From Mucilaginibacter sp. (GTDB taxonomy: Bacteria > Bacteroidota > Bacteroidia > Sphingobacteriales > Sphingobacteriaceae), in assembly GCA_030445275.1 (NCBI GenBank), contig JAUCSE010000078.1:1-51311 (forward strand): a stretch of DNA of 51,311 nucleotides. Direction: 5' to 3'. Below the pieces are notes generated by a model. It saw nothing but the letters and a program-made list of their open reading frames with translations, was not told where the DNA came from and searched no databases. A program made the position numbers and the translations under genes. Below, piece by piece: positions 42,330 through 50,567 of this stretch (position 1 is its first letter; each line of letters opens with the position of its first letter).

Positions 42330-43562
42330 ATGAAATATAATTTCTCTCCATATATACGTTTGCTTGTGGGCATATTGCTTGTCGGAACCTGTTTATGCTC
42401 CTGTAAAAAGAATGATAAATACCAGGCACCGGAATCGATGGATAAAACAAAACCGGGCATTGTCACCAATATAAAAGTTCAAAACTTTAACGGAGGTGCC
42501 GTTTTAACTTATAGTTTACCAACGACGGAGAATTTACTATATGTAGTAGCTGACTATAAAATAAATGACAAAGTAGCCCGCCAAACAAAATCAAGCTATT
42601 TTTTGGACACGATCAGAGTAGAGGGTTTTCAAAAAAGTCAGGATTATACGATTACCCTCCATGCGGTGACGAGGGCCAATATTGCATCAGATCCGGTAAC
42701 CATAACGGTACACCCGGATACGCCATTTTATCAATTGATTCGGAGGTCATTAAAATTAGCTCCTGACTTTGGTGGTTTACGTATCAGGAGTTTAAACCAG
42801 GCAAAAAGGGCAGTCGGTATTAATGTAGTCGGCATTGACCCGGCCGATAAAAAATTTGAGATCCAGGATAGGCACTTTACCAGTGCAGACACCATTGACT
42901 ACGCGCTCAGGGGGTATGCTACTACGCCGACTAAATTTGGTGTTTATGTCACCGATCAGTTTGGTAATGTTTCGGACACTTCCATTGTTACGATTACCCC
43001 TTTGCCGGAGGTTCTGCTGGATAAAGGCAAGTTTTTCACTTATCCAAGTGTTACCGATGCTTACATTGGATACGGGGGGATATTACCTTATTTGTGGGAT
43101 GGTTTTACCAAAGAAACAGGAGGCGCGGCCCCATGGCAAACAACCGTTGGACCTGTTCCAAGACAGATTCAGGGAACCTTTGGGGTTGGGCGTACTTACA
43201 AGTTAAGTCACTTTGTTATGTGGACAAGGGGTTATGGCTACGCTAATCCGAAGGACTTTACCATATGGGGCTCGAAGGCAGACAAACCGCAGGATGCAAA
43301 TACACCTGGGGGGGCAGTTCCTGGAACTGTGGTAGGAGATTGGACCGTCGTGGGTAATTATCGTTTCCCTGATCCCCCATCGGGGCTTTCACAAGGACAA
43401 ACCAATGCAGCGGATCAGGCTTTTATAGAAAAAGGGGTGAGTTTCGATGTTCCTTTTGATAGCCCGTCGGTAAAATATATCCGGGTTGTCGTAACGGATA
43501 CCTGGTTTGGAAACAACTATACCTATATCGAGGAAATGTCTTTTTACGGAAATCCTCAATAA
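42330..43562 (+). CDS. Surface lipoprotein with DUF4959, DUF5126 and DUF5000-like domains
   Basis: Encodes 410 residues. The lipobox is GTCLCSCKK near residue 25. The order fits the SusE-position family: a DUF4959-like N-terminal Fn3-type domain (TKPGIVTNIKVQNFNGGAVLTYSLP), a middle DUF5126-like domain (RRSLKLAPDFGGLRIRSLNQ, VGIDPADKKFEIQD) and a C-terminal DUF5000-like galactose-binding fold (YKLSHFVMWTRGYGYANPKDFTIWGS ending YIRVVVTDTWFGNNYTYIEEMSFYG). Such proteins bind polysaccharide at the outer surface beside SusD. It starts 47 bases after SusD. Domain names are by recall of the family and should be checked by HMM search. Confidence 0.82.
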   Translation: MKYNFSPYIRLLVGILLVGTCLCSCKKNDKYQAPESMDKTKPGIVTNIKVQNFNGGAVLTYSLPTTENLLYVVADYKINDKVARQTKSSYFLDTIRVEGFQKSQDYTITLHAVTRANIASDPVTITVHPDTPFYQLIRRSLKLAPDFGGLRIRSLNQAKRAVGINVVGIDPADKKFEIQDRHFTSADTIDYALRGYATTPTKFGVYVTDQFGNVSDTSIVTITPLPEVLLDKGKFFTYPSVTDAYIGYGGILPYLWDGFTKETGGAAPWQTTVGPVPRQIQGTFGVGRTYKLSHFVMWTRGYGYANPKDFTIWGSKADKPQDANTPGGAVPGTVVGDWTVVGNYRFPDPPSGLSQGQTNAADQAFIEKGVSFDVPFDSPSVKYIRVVVTDTWFGNNYTYIEEMSFYGNPQ

Positions 43563-43581
43563 TTTTTAAACGAAAAAGGAA

Positions 43582-44802
43582 ATGAAAGTCAATGCTAAAA
43601 ATATATTATGGTTACTGTTATTAGCAGTAACCATATCGGGCTGCTCCAAAAAAGATTTGAAGTATAAAGACCTGGTAAAAGGGGGCGAAATTTATTATCC
43701 GGGGGTGCCTGCTAATACCAATTATCGCGCTGGTGATCTGCGTACCATGCTGGTATGGAGCCCCAGCCCGGATCCCAATATTACAAAATATAAAATTTAC
43801 TGGAATAATTTACAGGATTCAATGATCGTTAGTGCCACAAGTCATAATCCTAAAGATACGGTAAAAACGATAATCCCGAATTTACGGGAAGCCACCTATA
43901 ATTTTATTGTCTATTCCATTGATAATGTCGGTCATGTTTCTATTCCGCTTAATATAAACGCTGTAAGGGTTTTTGGGGGGGTATACCGGAGTGGAATATT
44001 TAACAGGGGTTATGATGCCAGTGCTCCTTATAATGTAGACGTGATCAAGGGCAATGTGCAGTTAAAATTTAATGCTCCTGACAGCGTAAATGTAAAAACC
44101 GTCATTAATTATATTGATAATACCGGAAAAACAAATTCGGTTGTATTAAGGCCGGACAGTAATACCATAACATTAAACAATTTTAAATTTGGTACTAACG
44201 TAACTTATCAGTCAACCTATATGCCTAGTTCAACCGCGATTGATACTTTCACTGTTTCGCAACCGAGCACCTTTCCTAATATTACCAGGGCCGGAGATGT
44301 TACCCGTTATTTTATTAAAAACGCCGGTTATCCATTTGCCAGGGGAGATAATGGTAGCGGCAAATGGGGTACGCCGAAAGACTGGCAATATAACAGCAAT
44401 GTGTTAAATCAGAATGGCAATACTGCTGGCGGATGGTCAACCGATGGGGGAGGGCTTATCCACTTTGAAGCTAAGGATTACTCTGGCGATGGTGTTAACA
44501 ATGGCAAGGTTTATCAAACTTTTACACTGCCACCTGGAAGTTACGCGCTTGATATGGAAACCGGAGGGTATAACAGTTCATTTAAAGCCAATGAAATTGT
44601 GGCGATAGGTACAACGCTTCCTGATATCGATAATCTGGGCAACCCTTTAGCCATTTTCAGAGGCGATCAGAATAATATGGGCGGTGTACATACGCTTAAT
44701 TTTACACTTACGCAATCAACTACGGTTACAATAGGCTGGGTTGTGAGTACCCAATCAACTACTTATCTGCAGTTTAAAGGTGTTAAAGTGAGAGTTTTAT
44801 AA
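43582..44802 (+). CDS. Surface lipoprotein, DUF4998/DUF5013-like
   Basis: Encodes 406 residues. Lipobox AVTISGCSKK near residue 21. The N-terminal half has Fn3-like DUF4998 features (VWSPSPDPNITKYKIYWNN, VYSIDNVGHVS, then VFGGVYRSGIFNRG). The C-terminal part (about 255-405, TRYFIKNAGYPFARGD, GGWSTDGGGLIHFEAKD, YQTFTLPPGSYALDMETGG) is a DUF5013-like carbohydrate-binding jelly-roll. It lies 19 bases after the preceding lipoprotein and completes the SusCDEF-type surface set of module C. Binding specificity unknown. A hairpin lies between it and the GH2 gene. Confidence 0.82.
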   Translation: MKVNAKNILWLLLLAVTISGCSKKDLKYKDLVKGGEIYYPGVPANTNYRAGDLRTMLVWSPSPDPNITKYKIYWNNLQDSMIVSATSHNPKDTVKTIIPNLREATYNFIVYSIDNVGHVSIPLNINAVRVFGGVYRSGIFNRGYDASAPYNVDVIKGNVQLKFNAPDSVNVKTVINYIDNTGKTNSVVLRPDSNTITLNNFKFGTNVTYQSTYMPSSTAIDTFTVSQPSTFPNITRAGDVTRYFIKNAGYPFARGDNGSGKWGTPKDWQYNSNVLNQNGNTAGGWSTDGGGLIHFEAKDYSGDGVNNGKVYQTFTLPPGSYALDMETGGYNSSFKANEIVAIGTTLPDIDNLGNPLAIFRGDQNNMGGVHTLNFTLTQSTTVTIGWVVSTQSTTYLQFKGVKVRVL

Positions 44803-44811
44803 ATTATTGAT

Positions 44812-44844
44812 TTCCAGCTGCGCTTGTATATGGTGCAGCTGGAA
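44812..44844 (+). terminator. Hairpin between lipoprotein and GH2 genes
   Basis: TTCCAGCTGC (44812-44821) pairs perfectly with 44835-44844 across a 13-base loop, starting ten bases after the stop. It may cut back transcription into the GH2 gene or stabilise the upstream messenger. Confidence 0.55.
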
Positions 44845-44958
44845 TTAATATGTCCTTAGTTCACTCATTACTTCAATAAATTATTCAAATATCATTTCTT
44901 AATGTTATCATCAACAGCGTTTAAAAAGGTTCCACTACACAAACAAGTAATTATTAAG

Positions 44959-47907
44959 ATGTTAAAAATTTCCCAAAGAATCACATTATGCGTGTTTTAT
45001 ATAGCCTTGTCCTTTAGTGCGTTTGCGCAATCCAATATAGTCTATCTCAACACTTCAATTGATCAGCAATGGAAGGTTAAGCCTCAGGCTGATGTGGTCA
45101 ATGATTTCGATAAAATTAAATCTGCCGATTACAATACCGATAATTGGGTTCAGGCAATAGTACCTGGAACCATTTTTGCATCATATGTAGCAGCGGGCTT
45201 AGAAAAGGATCCCAACTTTGGAGATAATATTTATAAAGTTGATCGCACTAAATATGACCGTAGTTTCTGGTACAGAACCGAGTTTGCTATTCCAACAAAT
45301 TATACTAAAAAAAACATTTGGCTGAATTTTAAAGGTGTAAATCGCAAAGCTGATATTTATCTCAACGGTATAAAACTTGGGAGCCTTGATGGTTTTATGC
45401 AGCGCGGAATATTTGATATTACCAACCTGGCAAGCCGTAAAGAAAAAAATGTATTGACTGTTTTGGTTGCCATTCCTAAACAGCCTCTCGCCAACATGGG
45501 TAGCCCCAACTATGTATCAAGCGCTGGATGGGATTGGATGCCTTATGTGCCTGGTTTAAACTCAGGAATCACAGATAAGGTTTATCTGAGCAACACTGGC
45601 GACCTAACCATCCAAGACCCATGGATACAGACAAAATTGCCCACAAATGCAAGGGCCGATGTATCGGTAGCGCTGGAGGTCAAAAATAATTCGTTGAAAA
45701 CCCAGCATGGGTTCTTAAAAGGTACTATTACACCGGGTAATATTGAATTTACCCAAGAGGTAACGATACCGGCTGAAAGTGTGTCCAGCATTAAATTAGA
45801 TAAAAGATATTTCCCGCAACTGATGATCAATAGCCCCAAACTATGGTGGCCAAATGGTTACGGAGAGCCTAATCTTTACAATTGCCAATTGAGCCTGGTT
45901 ATCGGGAATGAAACATCGGATGTTCAAAATCTTAAATTTGGTATAAAGCAGTGCAAATATGACACCATTGGGCACGTTTTGCACGTATCCATCAATGGGG
46001 CCAAAGTATTTATCAAAGGAGGTGACTGGGGGATGTCTGAATATATGCTTCGCTGCCGTGGTAAGGAATACGACACCCGGGTTCGTTTGCATAAGGAAAT
46101 GAATTTTAATATGATCCGCAACTGGATAGGATCAACCACAGATGACGAATTTTATGAAGCCTGTGATAAATATGGTATCATGATATGGGATGATTTCTGG
46201 CTGAATGCTAATCCTAACCTGCCGGAAAACTTAAACGTATTCAATGCCAATGTGATCGAAAAGATCAAACGCTTCAGGAATCATCCAGCCATTGCGGTTT
46301 GGTGTGCGGAGAACGAAGGTTGGCCGGAAGCACCACTGAGTCCCTGGCTAAAGGAAAATGTAATCGCTTTTGATGGTGGTGACAGGTATTACCAGCCTAA
46401 CTCTCATGCAGAAAACTTAACAGGTAGCGGCCCTTGGGATGCCAAGGACCCGAGGTATTATTTTACTGCTTACCCAACAGGTCTGGGGGGCAACAGAGGC
46501 TGGGGATTGCGTACTGAACTGGGTACGGCGGTGTTCACCAATTTTGAGAGTTTTAAAAAGTTTATGCCAAAGGATAAGTGGTGGCCTCGTAACGAAATGT
46601 GGAATAAGCATTTCTTTGGCCCACTGGCCTTTAATGCGGGTCCTGATGCCTATGATCAAAGCATTACTGTTGGCTACGGAGTTCCAAAGGGGATAGAAGA
46701 TTATTGCCGGAAGGCCCAGTTTGTAAACCTGGAGAGTAACAAGGCGATGTTCGAAGGCTGGTTGGATCATATTGGAGAAGATGCCTCGGGCTTGATGACC
46801 TGGATGAGCCAGTCAACCTATCCATCTCTTGTGTGGCAAACCTATGATTACTATTATGACCTAACGGGAGCTTTCTGGGGAGCAAAAAAAGCCTGTGAGC
46901 CTTTGCATATCCAATGGAACCCAGTAACAAATACGATAAAAATTGTAAACACAACCCGCGCCGACATCGATAGCCTAACTGCCATAGTGGAAGTATATAA
47001 CCTTGATAGTAAACTGGTAGGACAATATAGCCAATCCAAACAGGCAGATGCGCCAGCAAACAGCGCTACGCAGGTTTTCGACATCAAGTTTAACCCACAC
47101 AAGCTTAATCTCGCGTTAAACAAAAAAGTGTATGCATCCTCAACCACTTACGGTGAGCCGACCTTGGTTAACGATGGTAAGGATGACACAAGGTGGTCAA
47201 GTGGGTCAAAAGATGACGAATGGATTTATGTAGATCTGGGTAAAGAAGAGGAAGTAAACGGTGTTGGCCTCACTTGGCAGGAGGCTTACGCTAAGACGTT
47301 TAAAATCCAGGTATCCAATGATAAAAGAGAATGGAAAGATGTATATAGTACAACCGACGGCCAGCCGGGGGAGCAGCAAATCGCGTTTCCGGAAATACGT
47401 GCCAGGTATGTTAGGATGCAGGGAATAGAGCGTGGCACTTATTGGGGGTATTCTCTGTATAACTTTGAAGTTTATAAAGGGAACGTACCCAGTGAAGGCC
47501 TCTCAGCTGTACACTTTATTAAACTGCAGCTAAAAAATAAGGCAGGAAACCTGGTATCCGACAATTTTTACTGGCGTGGTAATACAAGAAAAGATTATAC
47601 CGCTTTAAACACGCTACCGAACGTGAATTTAGAGGTATCACATAAAATAGTTAAAGCTGATGGGAAATGTTTTATCAGTGCGCGGATCACTAATCCTGTA
47701 TCATCAAATGCTGTTGCCTTTGGTATTCGTGTACAGGCAATAAAAATGCCAACGGGTGAACAGATCCTGCCGGCTATTATGAGCGATAACTACTTTTCTT
47801 TAATGAATGGCGAAACTAAAGAAGTACGCATTGAGTTTGACGCTGATGCATTGGGAAATGACACGATTCAATTAAAGGCCAAACCTTATAATAATGTACT
47901 ACAGTAA
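44959..47907 (+). CDS. Exported glycoside hydrolase family 2 enzyme with CBM32 domain
   Basis: Encodes 982 residues from ATG 44959 with a signal peptide ending SFSAFAQ; ATG 44902 would add 19. The GH2 sugar-binding domain (FKGVNRKADIYLNGIKLG, then GWDWMPYVPGLNSG) is followed by the immunoglobulin-like domain (KLWWPNGYGEPNLYNCQL) and the catalytic barrel. AVWCAENEG carries acid/base Glu453 and GLRTELGTAVF the likely nucleophile Glu520. An F5/8C (CBM32) domain is inserted at about 716-841 (SSTTYGEPTLVNDGKDDTRWSS to LYNFEVYKG), and a beta-sandwich domain closes the protein. Motifs are closest to mannosidase or glucosaminidase-type GH2, not LacZ. It ends the module C operon and probably removes non-reducing-end sugars in the periplasm. 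Confidence 0.9.
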   Translation: MLKISQRITLCVFYIALSFSAFAQSNIVYLNTSIDQQWKVKPQADVVNDFDKIKSADYNTDNWVQAIVPGTIFASYVAAGLEKDPNFGDNIYKVDRTKYDRSFWYRTEFAIPTNYTKKNIWLNFKGVNRKADIYLNGIKLGSLDGFMQRGIFDITNLASRKEKNVLTVLVAIPKQPLANMGSPNYVSSAGWDWMPYVPGLNSGITDKVYLSNTGDLTIQDPWIQTKLPTNARADVSVALEVKNNSLKTQHGFLKGTITPGNIEFTQEVTIPAESVSSIKLDKRYFPQLMINSPKLWWPNGYGEPNLYNCQLSLVIGNETSDVQNLKFGIKQCKYDTIGHVLHVSINGAKVFIKGGDWGMSEYMLRCRGKEYDTRVRLHKEMNFNMIRNWIGSTTDDEFYEACDKYGIMIWDDFWLNANPNLPENLNVFNANVIEKIKRFRNHPAIAVWCAENEGWPEAPLSPWLKENVIAFDGGDRYYQPNSHAENLTGSGPWDAKDPRYYFTAYPTGLGGNRGWGLRTELGTAVFTNFESFKKFMPKDKWWPRNEMWNKHFFGPLAFNAGPDAYDQSITVGYGVPKGIEDYCRKAQFVNLESNKAMFEGWLDHIGEDASGLMTWMSQSTYPSLVWQTYDYYYDLTGAFWGAKKACEPLHIQWNPVTNTIKIVNTTRADIDSLTAIVEVYNLDSKLVGQYSQSKQADAPANSATQVFDIKFNPHKLNLALNKKVYASSTTYGEPTLVNDGKDDTRWSSGSKDDEWIYVDLGKEEEVNGVGLTWQEAYAKTFKIQVSNDKREWKDVYSTTDGQPGEQQIAFPEIRARYVRMQGIERGTYWGYSLYNFEVYKGNVPSEGLSAVHFIKLQLKNKAGNLVSDNFYWRGNTRKDYTALNTLPNVNLEVSHKIVKADGKCFISARITNPVSSNAVAFGIRVQAIKMPTGEQILPAIMSDNYFSLMNGETKEVRIEFDADALGNDTIQLKAKPYNNVLQ

Positions 47908-48309
47908 TTAATTGTAATGAGTGATTATAAGAAAAAGAAGCGGATAGAGGATGGTTTTACGGGACAACGCAAGTTTGTGTTGCCCCGTAAATCAAACATC
48001 TGTTTTGGATTTATTTATGGAGAAACGAAGGTCTTAAATTTTTTTTTAAGCTTTCTTTCTGTTTAATCGCCTTTAATGGCCAAAGACAAAGGCACTCCTC
48101 AATTGAAACTATAGGTATTGATCTCGCCTGTTACTAATGCAAATTTTGAGGCCGACCCCTGCAACAAATTCGCTGACGGTTATTTTCTTACCAAAAAATA
48201 AGACTATCATCGGTATGACGATGACGGCCACTTTTCTGCTTAATTTTCTCCTTTTGTCAGCTGCTATCGGACAAGCGTTAATCCCGGTAAAAAAATATAC
48301 AGTATGTCT
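47908..48309. other. Gap after module C
   Basis: About 400 bases with a terminator hairpin (47956-47991), a T-rich stretch near 48040 and a short broken exported frame (48137-48313). No intact gene. Confidence 0.5.
47956..47991 (+). terminator. Hairpin ending module C
   Basis: Arms 47956-47971 and 47976-47991 form a 16-bp stem with two non-Watson-Crick positions and a short loop, 48 bases after the GH2 stop. Confidence 0.6.
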
Positions 48310-48313
48310 TTAG
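48137..48313 (+). pseudogene. Possible remnant of an exported protein gene
   Basis: A 58-codon frame whose middle part reads MTMTATFLLNFLLLSAAIGQAL, a plausible signal peptide, followed by only 12 residues before a stop. It overlaps the 3' end of the HxlR gene on the other strand by four bases. It looks like the 5' end of a truncated exported gene but could be chance. Confidence 0.25.
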
Positions 48314-48678
48314 CGCCCGTATAGTTCATGCTGCTCATACAACTCATGCCCTGGATCGCTTGTTACCAAGTCTTCCACCCATTCCTTTAAATATTCGATA
48401 AAAGGGATCAGTTTCTGGCCGGATTCTGTTAACGTATATTCTACTTTTGGCGGCACTTCGACATAAACCTTACGGCTGACGAGTCTGTCGTTCTCTAATT
48501 CTCTCAACGTCTGGGTAAGCATTTTTGGGGTAATACCGCTGATGGCCTTTTTTAACTGGCCATAACGTAAGGTGCCGTGGACATGAATGCTGTAAATGAT
48601 ACGTCCCTTGTACTTTCCGCCGATACGCTGGAAGGCAAAGTCAACACAGCATTCGGGTGTCGGTTTGTGGATTGTCAT
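48310..48678 (-). CDS. HxlR-family transcriptional regulator, second copy
   Basis: Encodes 122 residues on the minus strand. HxlR winged-helix features: GGKYKGRIIYSIHVHGTLRYGQL, ITPKMLTQTLRELENDRLVSRKV, and the wing PPKVEYTLTESG. Two adjacent cysteines (Cys10, Cys11 in PECCVDF) lie at the site of the family's redox-sensing cysteine. The gene is divergent from the quinone oxidoreductase at 48801 with 122 bases between them, so repression of that gene with relief by quinones or related electrophiles is likely by analogy with QorR and YodB. It differs clearly from the HxlR protein at 12216, so the two loci are not simple copies. Confidence 0.92.
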   Translation of the reverse strand: MTIHKPTPECCVDFAFQRIGGKYKGRIIYSIHVHGTLRYGQLKKAISGITPKMLTQTLRELENDRLVSRKVYVEVPPKVEYTLTESGQKLIPFIEYLKEWVEDLVTSDPGHELYEQHELYGR

Positions 48679-48744
48679 AACTCAATTATAAGTACTTGAT
48701 AATCTGTATGGTATATTTTTAGTATGTAGGATACCAAAAGGTGC

Positions 48745-48761
48745 ATACTTGATACAAGTAT
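48745..48761 (+). promoter_or_regulatory. Inverted repeat operator candidate, HxlR/oxidoreductase promoter
   Basis: ATACTTG (48745-48751) and CAAGTAT (48755-48761) form a perfect 7-3-7 inverted repeat, 40 bases before the oxidoreductase start. A related half-site TACTTGATA lies at 48694-48702, next to the HxlR start. The arrangement suggests one regulator controlling both directions. Confidence 0.5.
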
Positions 48762-48800
48762 ACTATAAATCTAATTTTAAACAAAAAATAAATATAGAAA

Positions 48801-49763
48801 ATGAAAGCAATTATATTAAAGGCTATAGGCGGCCCAGAAAACCTGGAGCTGGTCGAAATAGCCCTTCCATCGATAAAGGAAGATGAGGTTTTGGTAAAAG
48901 TAAAGGCAATCAGCATCAATCCGGTTGACGCTTATGCCCGGCGTAACCAGGAGTCCCTGAATAATGTATTACAGCTAAGGGGTGATGAAAAAAATATCAT
49001 CCTGGGGTGGGACATAGCAGGAATGGTAACTGAAGCTGGTCCGGCGGTTACCAGGTTCAAAGTTGGTGATAAGGTATTTGGCATGGTCAAATTTGTAGGT
49101 CAGGCCAATGGTTACGCGGAATATGTTGCAGCACCAGAAAATGATCTGGCGCTAAAACCGGGTAATATTTCCTTTGAAGAAGCCGCAGGTGCCACACTGG
49201 CAGCACTCACTGCCTGGCAGTCGATAGTAACAAGCGGGAAGGTCAAAAAAGGAGATAAAGTGGTGATCACGGGCGCATCAGGTGGCGTAGGTCACTATGC
49301 CATACAGATCGCTAAACATTTCGGAGCATATGTGATCGCTGTAGCTTCAGCAGGGAACCGGGATTTTGTATTGGGTCTTGGCGCGGATGAATTTATTGAT
49401 TACCAAACCCAGGCCTTTGAGAAACTTGTAACCGATGCCAACATGGTACATGATGCTGTTTGGAGCGATGATGAGCGTCATATCGAGCGGTCTTTAAAAG
49501 CAATCAAGCCAGGTGGCAGATTGCTTAGCCTGATCGTGAATCTCGATGATGAAATGTTAGAACAGCTTAAATCAAAAAATGTAACAGGCTACTGGGTCCG
49601 GGTACATAAGAGCGAAGATGATCTGGCTGCAATAGCAGAATTGTTAGCTACAGGTGATCTCAAAACCCATGTGTCCCAAACGTTTCCTTTGGAAGAAATG
49701 GCCAAAGCCCATTCGTTCATCCAAACAAAAAAAGCGGTGGGCAAGATTATCGTAACAGTGTAA
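48801..49763 (+). CDS. NADP-dependent quinone oxidoreductase, MDR superfamily
   Basis: Encodes 320 residues, typical of zinc-free medium-chain reductases. N-terminal GroES-like domain (KAISINPVDAYARRN, ILGWDIAGMVTEAGPAVTRFKVGDKVFG), then the Rossmann fold with GASGGVGHYAIQIAKHFGAYV (nucleotide loop 158-164). The zinc-ligand cysteines of alcohol dehydrogenases are missing, as expected for quinone reductases. The enzyme should reduce quinones or enones with NADPH in the cytoplasm. The divergent HxlR gene and the ABM-fold gene just downstream support a quinone-stress role. Its last 32 codons and terminator are duplicated as a remnant at 11968-12123. Confidence 0.93.
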   Translation: MKAIILKAIGGPENLELVEIALPSIKEDEVLVKVKAISINPVDAYARRNQESLNNVLQLRGDEKNIILGWDIAGMVTEAGPAVTRFKVGDKVFGMVKFVGQANGYAEYVAAPENDLALKPGNISFEEAAGATLAALTAWQSIVTSGKVKKGDKVVITGASGGVGHYAIQIAKHFGAYVIAVASAGNRDFVLGLGADEFIDYQTQAFEKLVTDANMVHDAVWSDDERHIERSLKAIKPGGRLLSLIVNLDDEMLEQLKSKNVTGYWVRVHKSEDDLAAIAELLATGDLKTHVSQTFPLEEMAKAHSFIQTKKAVGKIIVTV

Positions 49764-49777
49764 GCAACAACAGTAGG

Positions 49778-49800
49778 ATAAGCGAATATTGTTCGCTTAT
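49778..49800 (+). terminator. Terminator after the quinone oxidoreductase
   Basis: Arms 49778-49786 and 49792-49800 with loop TATTG, followed by TCCTTTG. Shared with 12088-12112. The ABM gene begins 20 bases further on, so read-through may occur. Confidence 0.65.
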
Positions 49801-49820
49801 TCCTTTGCTATTTATATGTC

Positions 49821-50186
49821 ATGGAAGCAAGCAAGATTTTACAACTTACAGCTAAGGTAAAGATCGCTCCGGCAGATCGTAACCGATTTATACAAATGAC
49901 CGGCGAGCTTAAAGCAATTGTGGCTGAAGAAGGGTCCACGCAGGTATTAAGTTATGACTGCTATTTCAATAATGCAGTTGTAGGGGGATTTCTGATTACA
50001 GAGGCTTATGCTAATGAAGCGGCCCTGTTATTACATTTAAAGCTGATTGCACCGGTTTTAGCTAAATATCAAATATCCATGGAGGTAATCAGGTTTGAAC
50101 TGTGCGGCGAATTAAGTCAAGTAACCCTTGCCTTATTTAAAGACACGTACAGCGATAGGTTTGAGTACTACGGTTTCAGGATATAG
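49821..50186 (+). CDS. ABM-domain (quinol monooxygenase-like) protein
   Basis: Encodes 121 residues without a signal. The N-terminal 95 residues follow the antibiotic biosynthesis monooxygenase pattern: a first strand LTAKVKIAPADRNRFIQMTG, then IVAEEGSTQVLSYDCYFNN, VVGGFLITEAYANEAALLLHLK. These are dimeric alpha/beta barrels that often oxidise quinols without cofactors. It starts 57 bases after the oxidoreductase and is probably expressed with it, which supports a quinone/quinol pair. No catalytic residue is fixed in this family, so activity is not certain. A hairpin follows. Confidence 0.75.
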   Translation: MEASKILQLTAKVKIAPADRNRFIQMTGELKAIVAEEGSTQVLSYDCYFNNAVVGGFLITEAYANEAALLLHLKLIAPVLAKYQISMEVIRFELCGELSQVTLALFKDTYSDRFEYYGFRI

Positions 50187-50212
50187 GTATTTGGACTGAA
50201 CAATGTTTACGA

Positions 50213-50242
50213 ACGTTGGAGCCTCCTGGGATGATCCAACGT
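50213..50242 (+). terminator. Hairpin after the ABM gene
   Basis: ACGTTGGA (50213-50220) pairs perfectly with TCCAACGT (50235-50242), loop 14 bases, 26 bases after the stop. Confidence 0.5.
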
Positions 50243-50339
50243 GCTGGCAATGCTCACACCCTTAATCAACGACCGGATAACGTTTTTTCTGCTCTTACAT
50301 ATAATTTGAACGTAATCTGAAGGAGATGTAAAAAATCAC

Positions 50340-50368
50340 TTTGGCTTTTCTATTTTTTTCTATTTTTG
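50340..50368 (+). promoter_or_regulatory. Promoter of the truncated Nudix regulator, exact -7 consensus
   Basis: TTTG at 50340-50343 and TATTTTTG at 50361-50368 (perfect TAnnTTTG) with a 17-base spacer almost identical to that of the paralog at 3777-3805. The -7 element ends four bases before the ATG, again implying a leaderless transcript. Confidence 0.6.
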
Positions 50369-50372
50369 TAAA

Positions 50373-50567
50373 ATGATTAGTGGAGACCAGGAAATGTTCA
50401 AATTATTTGCCGATGGCGGTAAAGATTATCTGATTAGCATGTCTGTTGATAATGTTATTTTCGGGTACCATGAGAAAGAACTGAAAGTCCTGTTATTCCA
50501 TAGTACCCATTATCCCTCGTGGAGGCTCCCGGGTGGTTATATTAAGGCAGGTGATCAAAATAACTAA
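50373..50567 (+). pseudogene. Truncated Nudix-like regulator (paralog of the 3810 gene)
   Basis: Encodes 64 residues with strong identity to the first 60 of the 259-residue protein at 3810 (VDNVIFGYHEKELKVLLF is identical). It retains RLPGGYIK, where the paralog has MLPSGYIK, and then stops after AGDQNN, just inside the Nudix box. The winged helix and most of the Nudix fold are missing, so it cannot act as the regulator. Loss of identity after codon 58 is abrupt, suggesting a deletion or rearrangement, not a point mutation. The promoter is preserved, so the short peptide may still be made. Confidence 0.85.
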
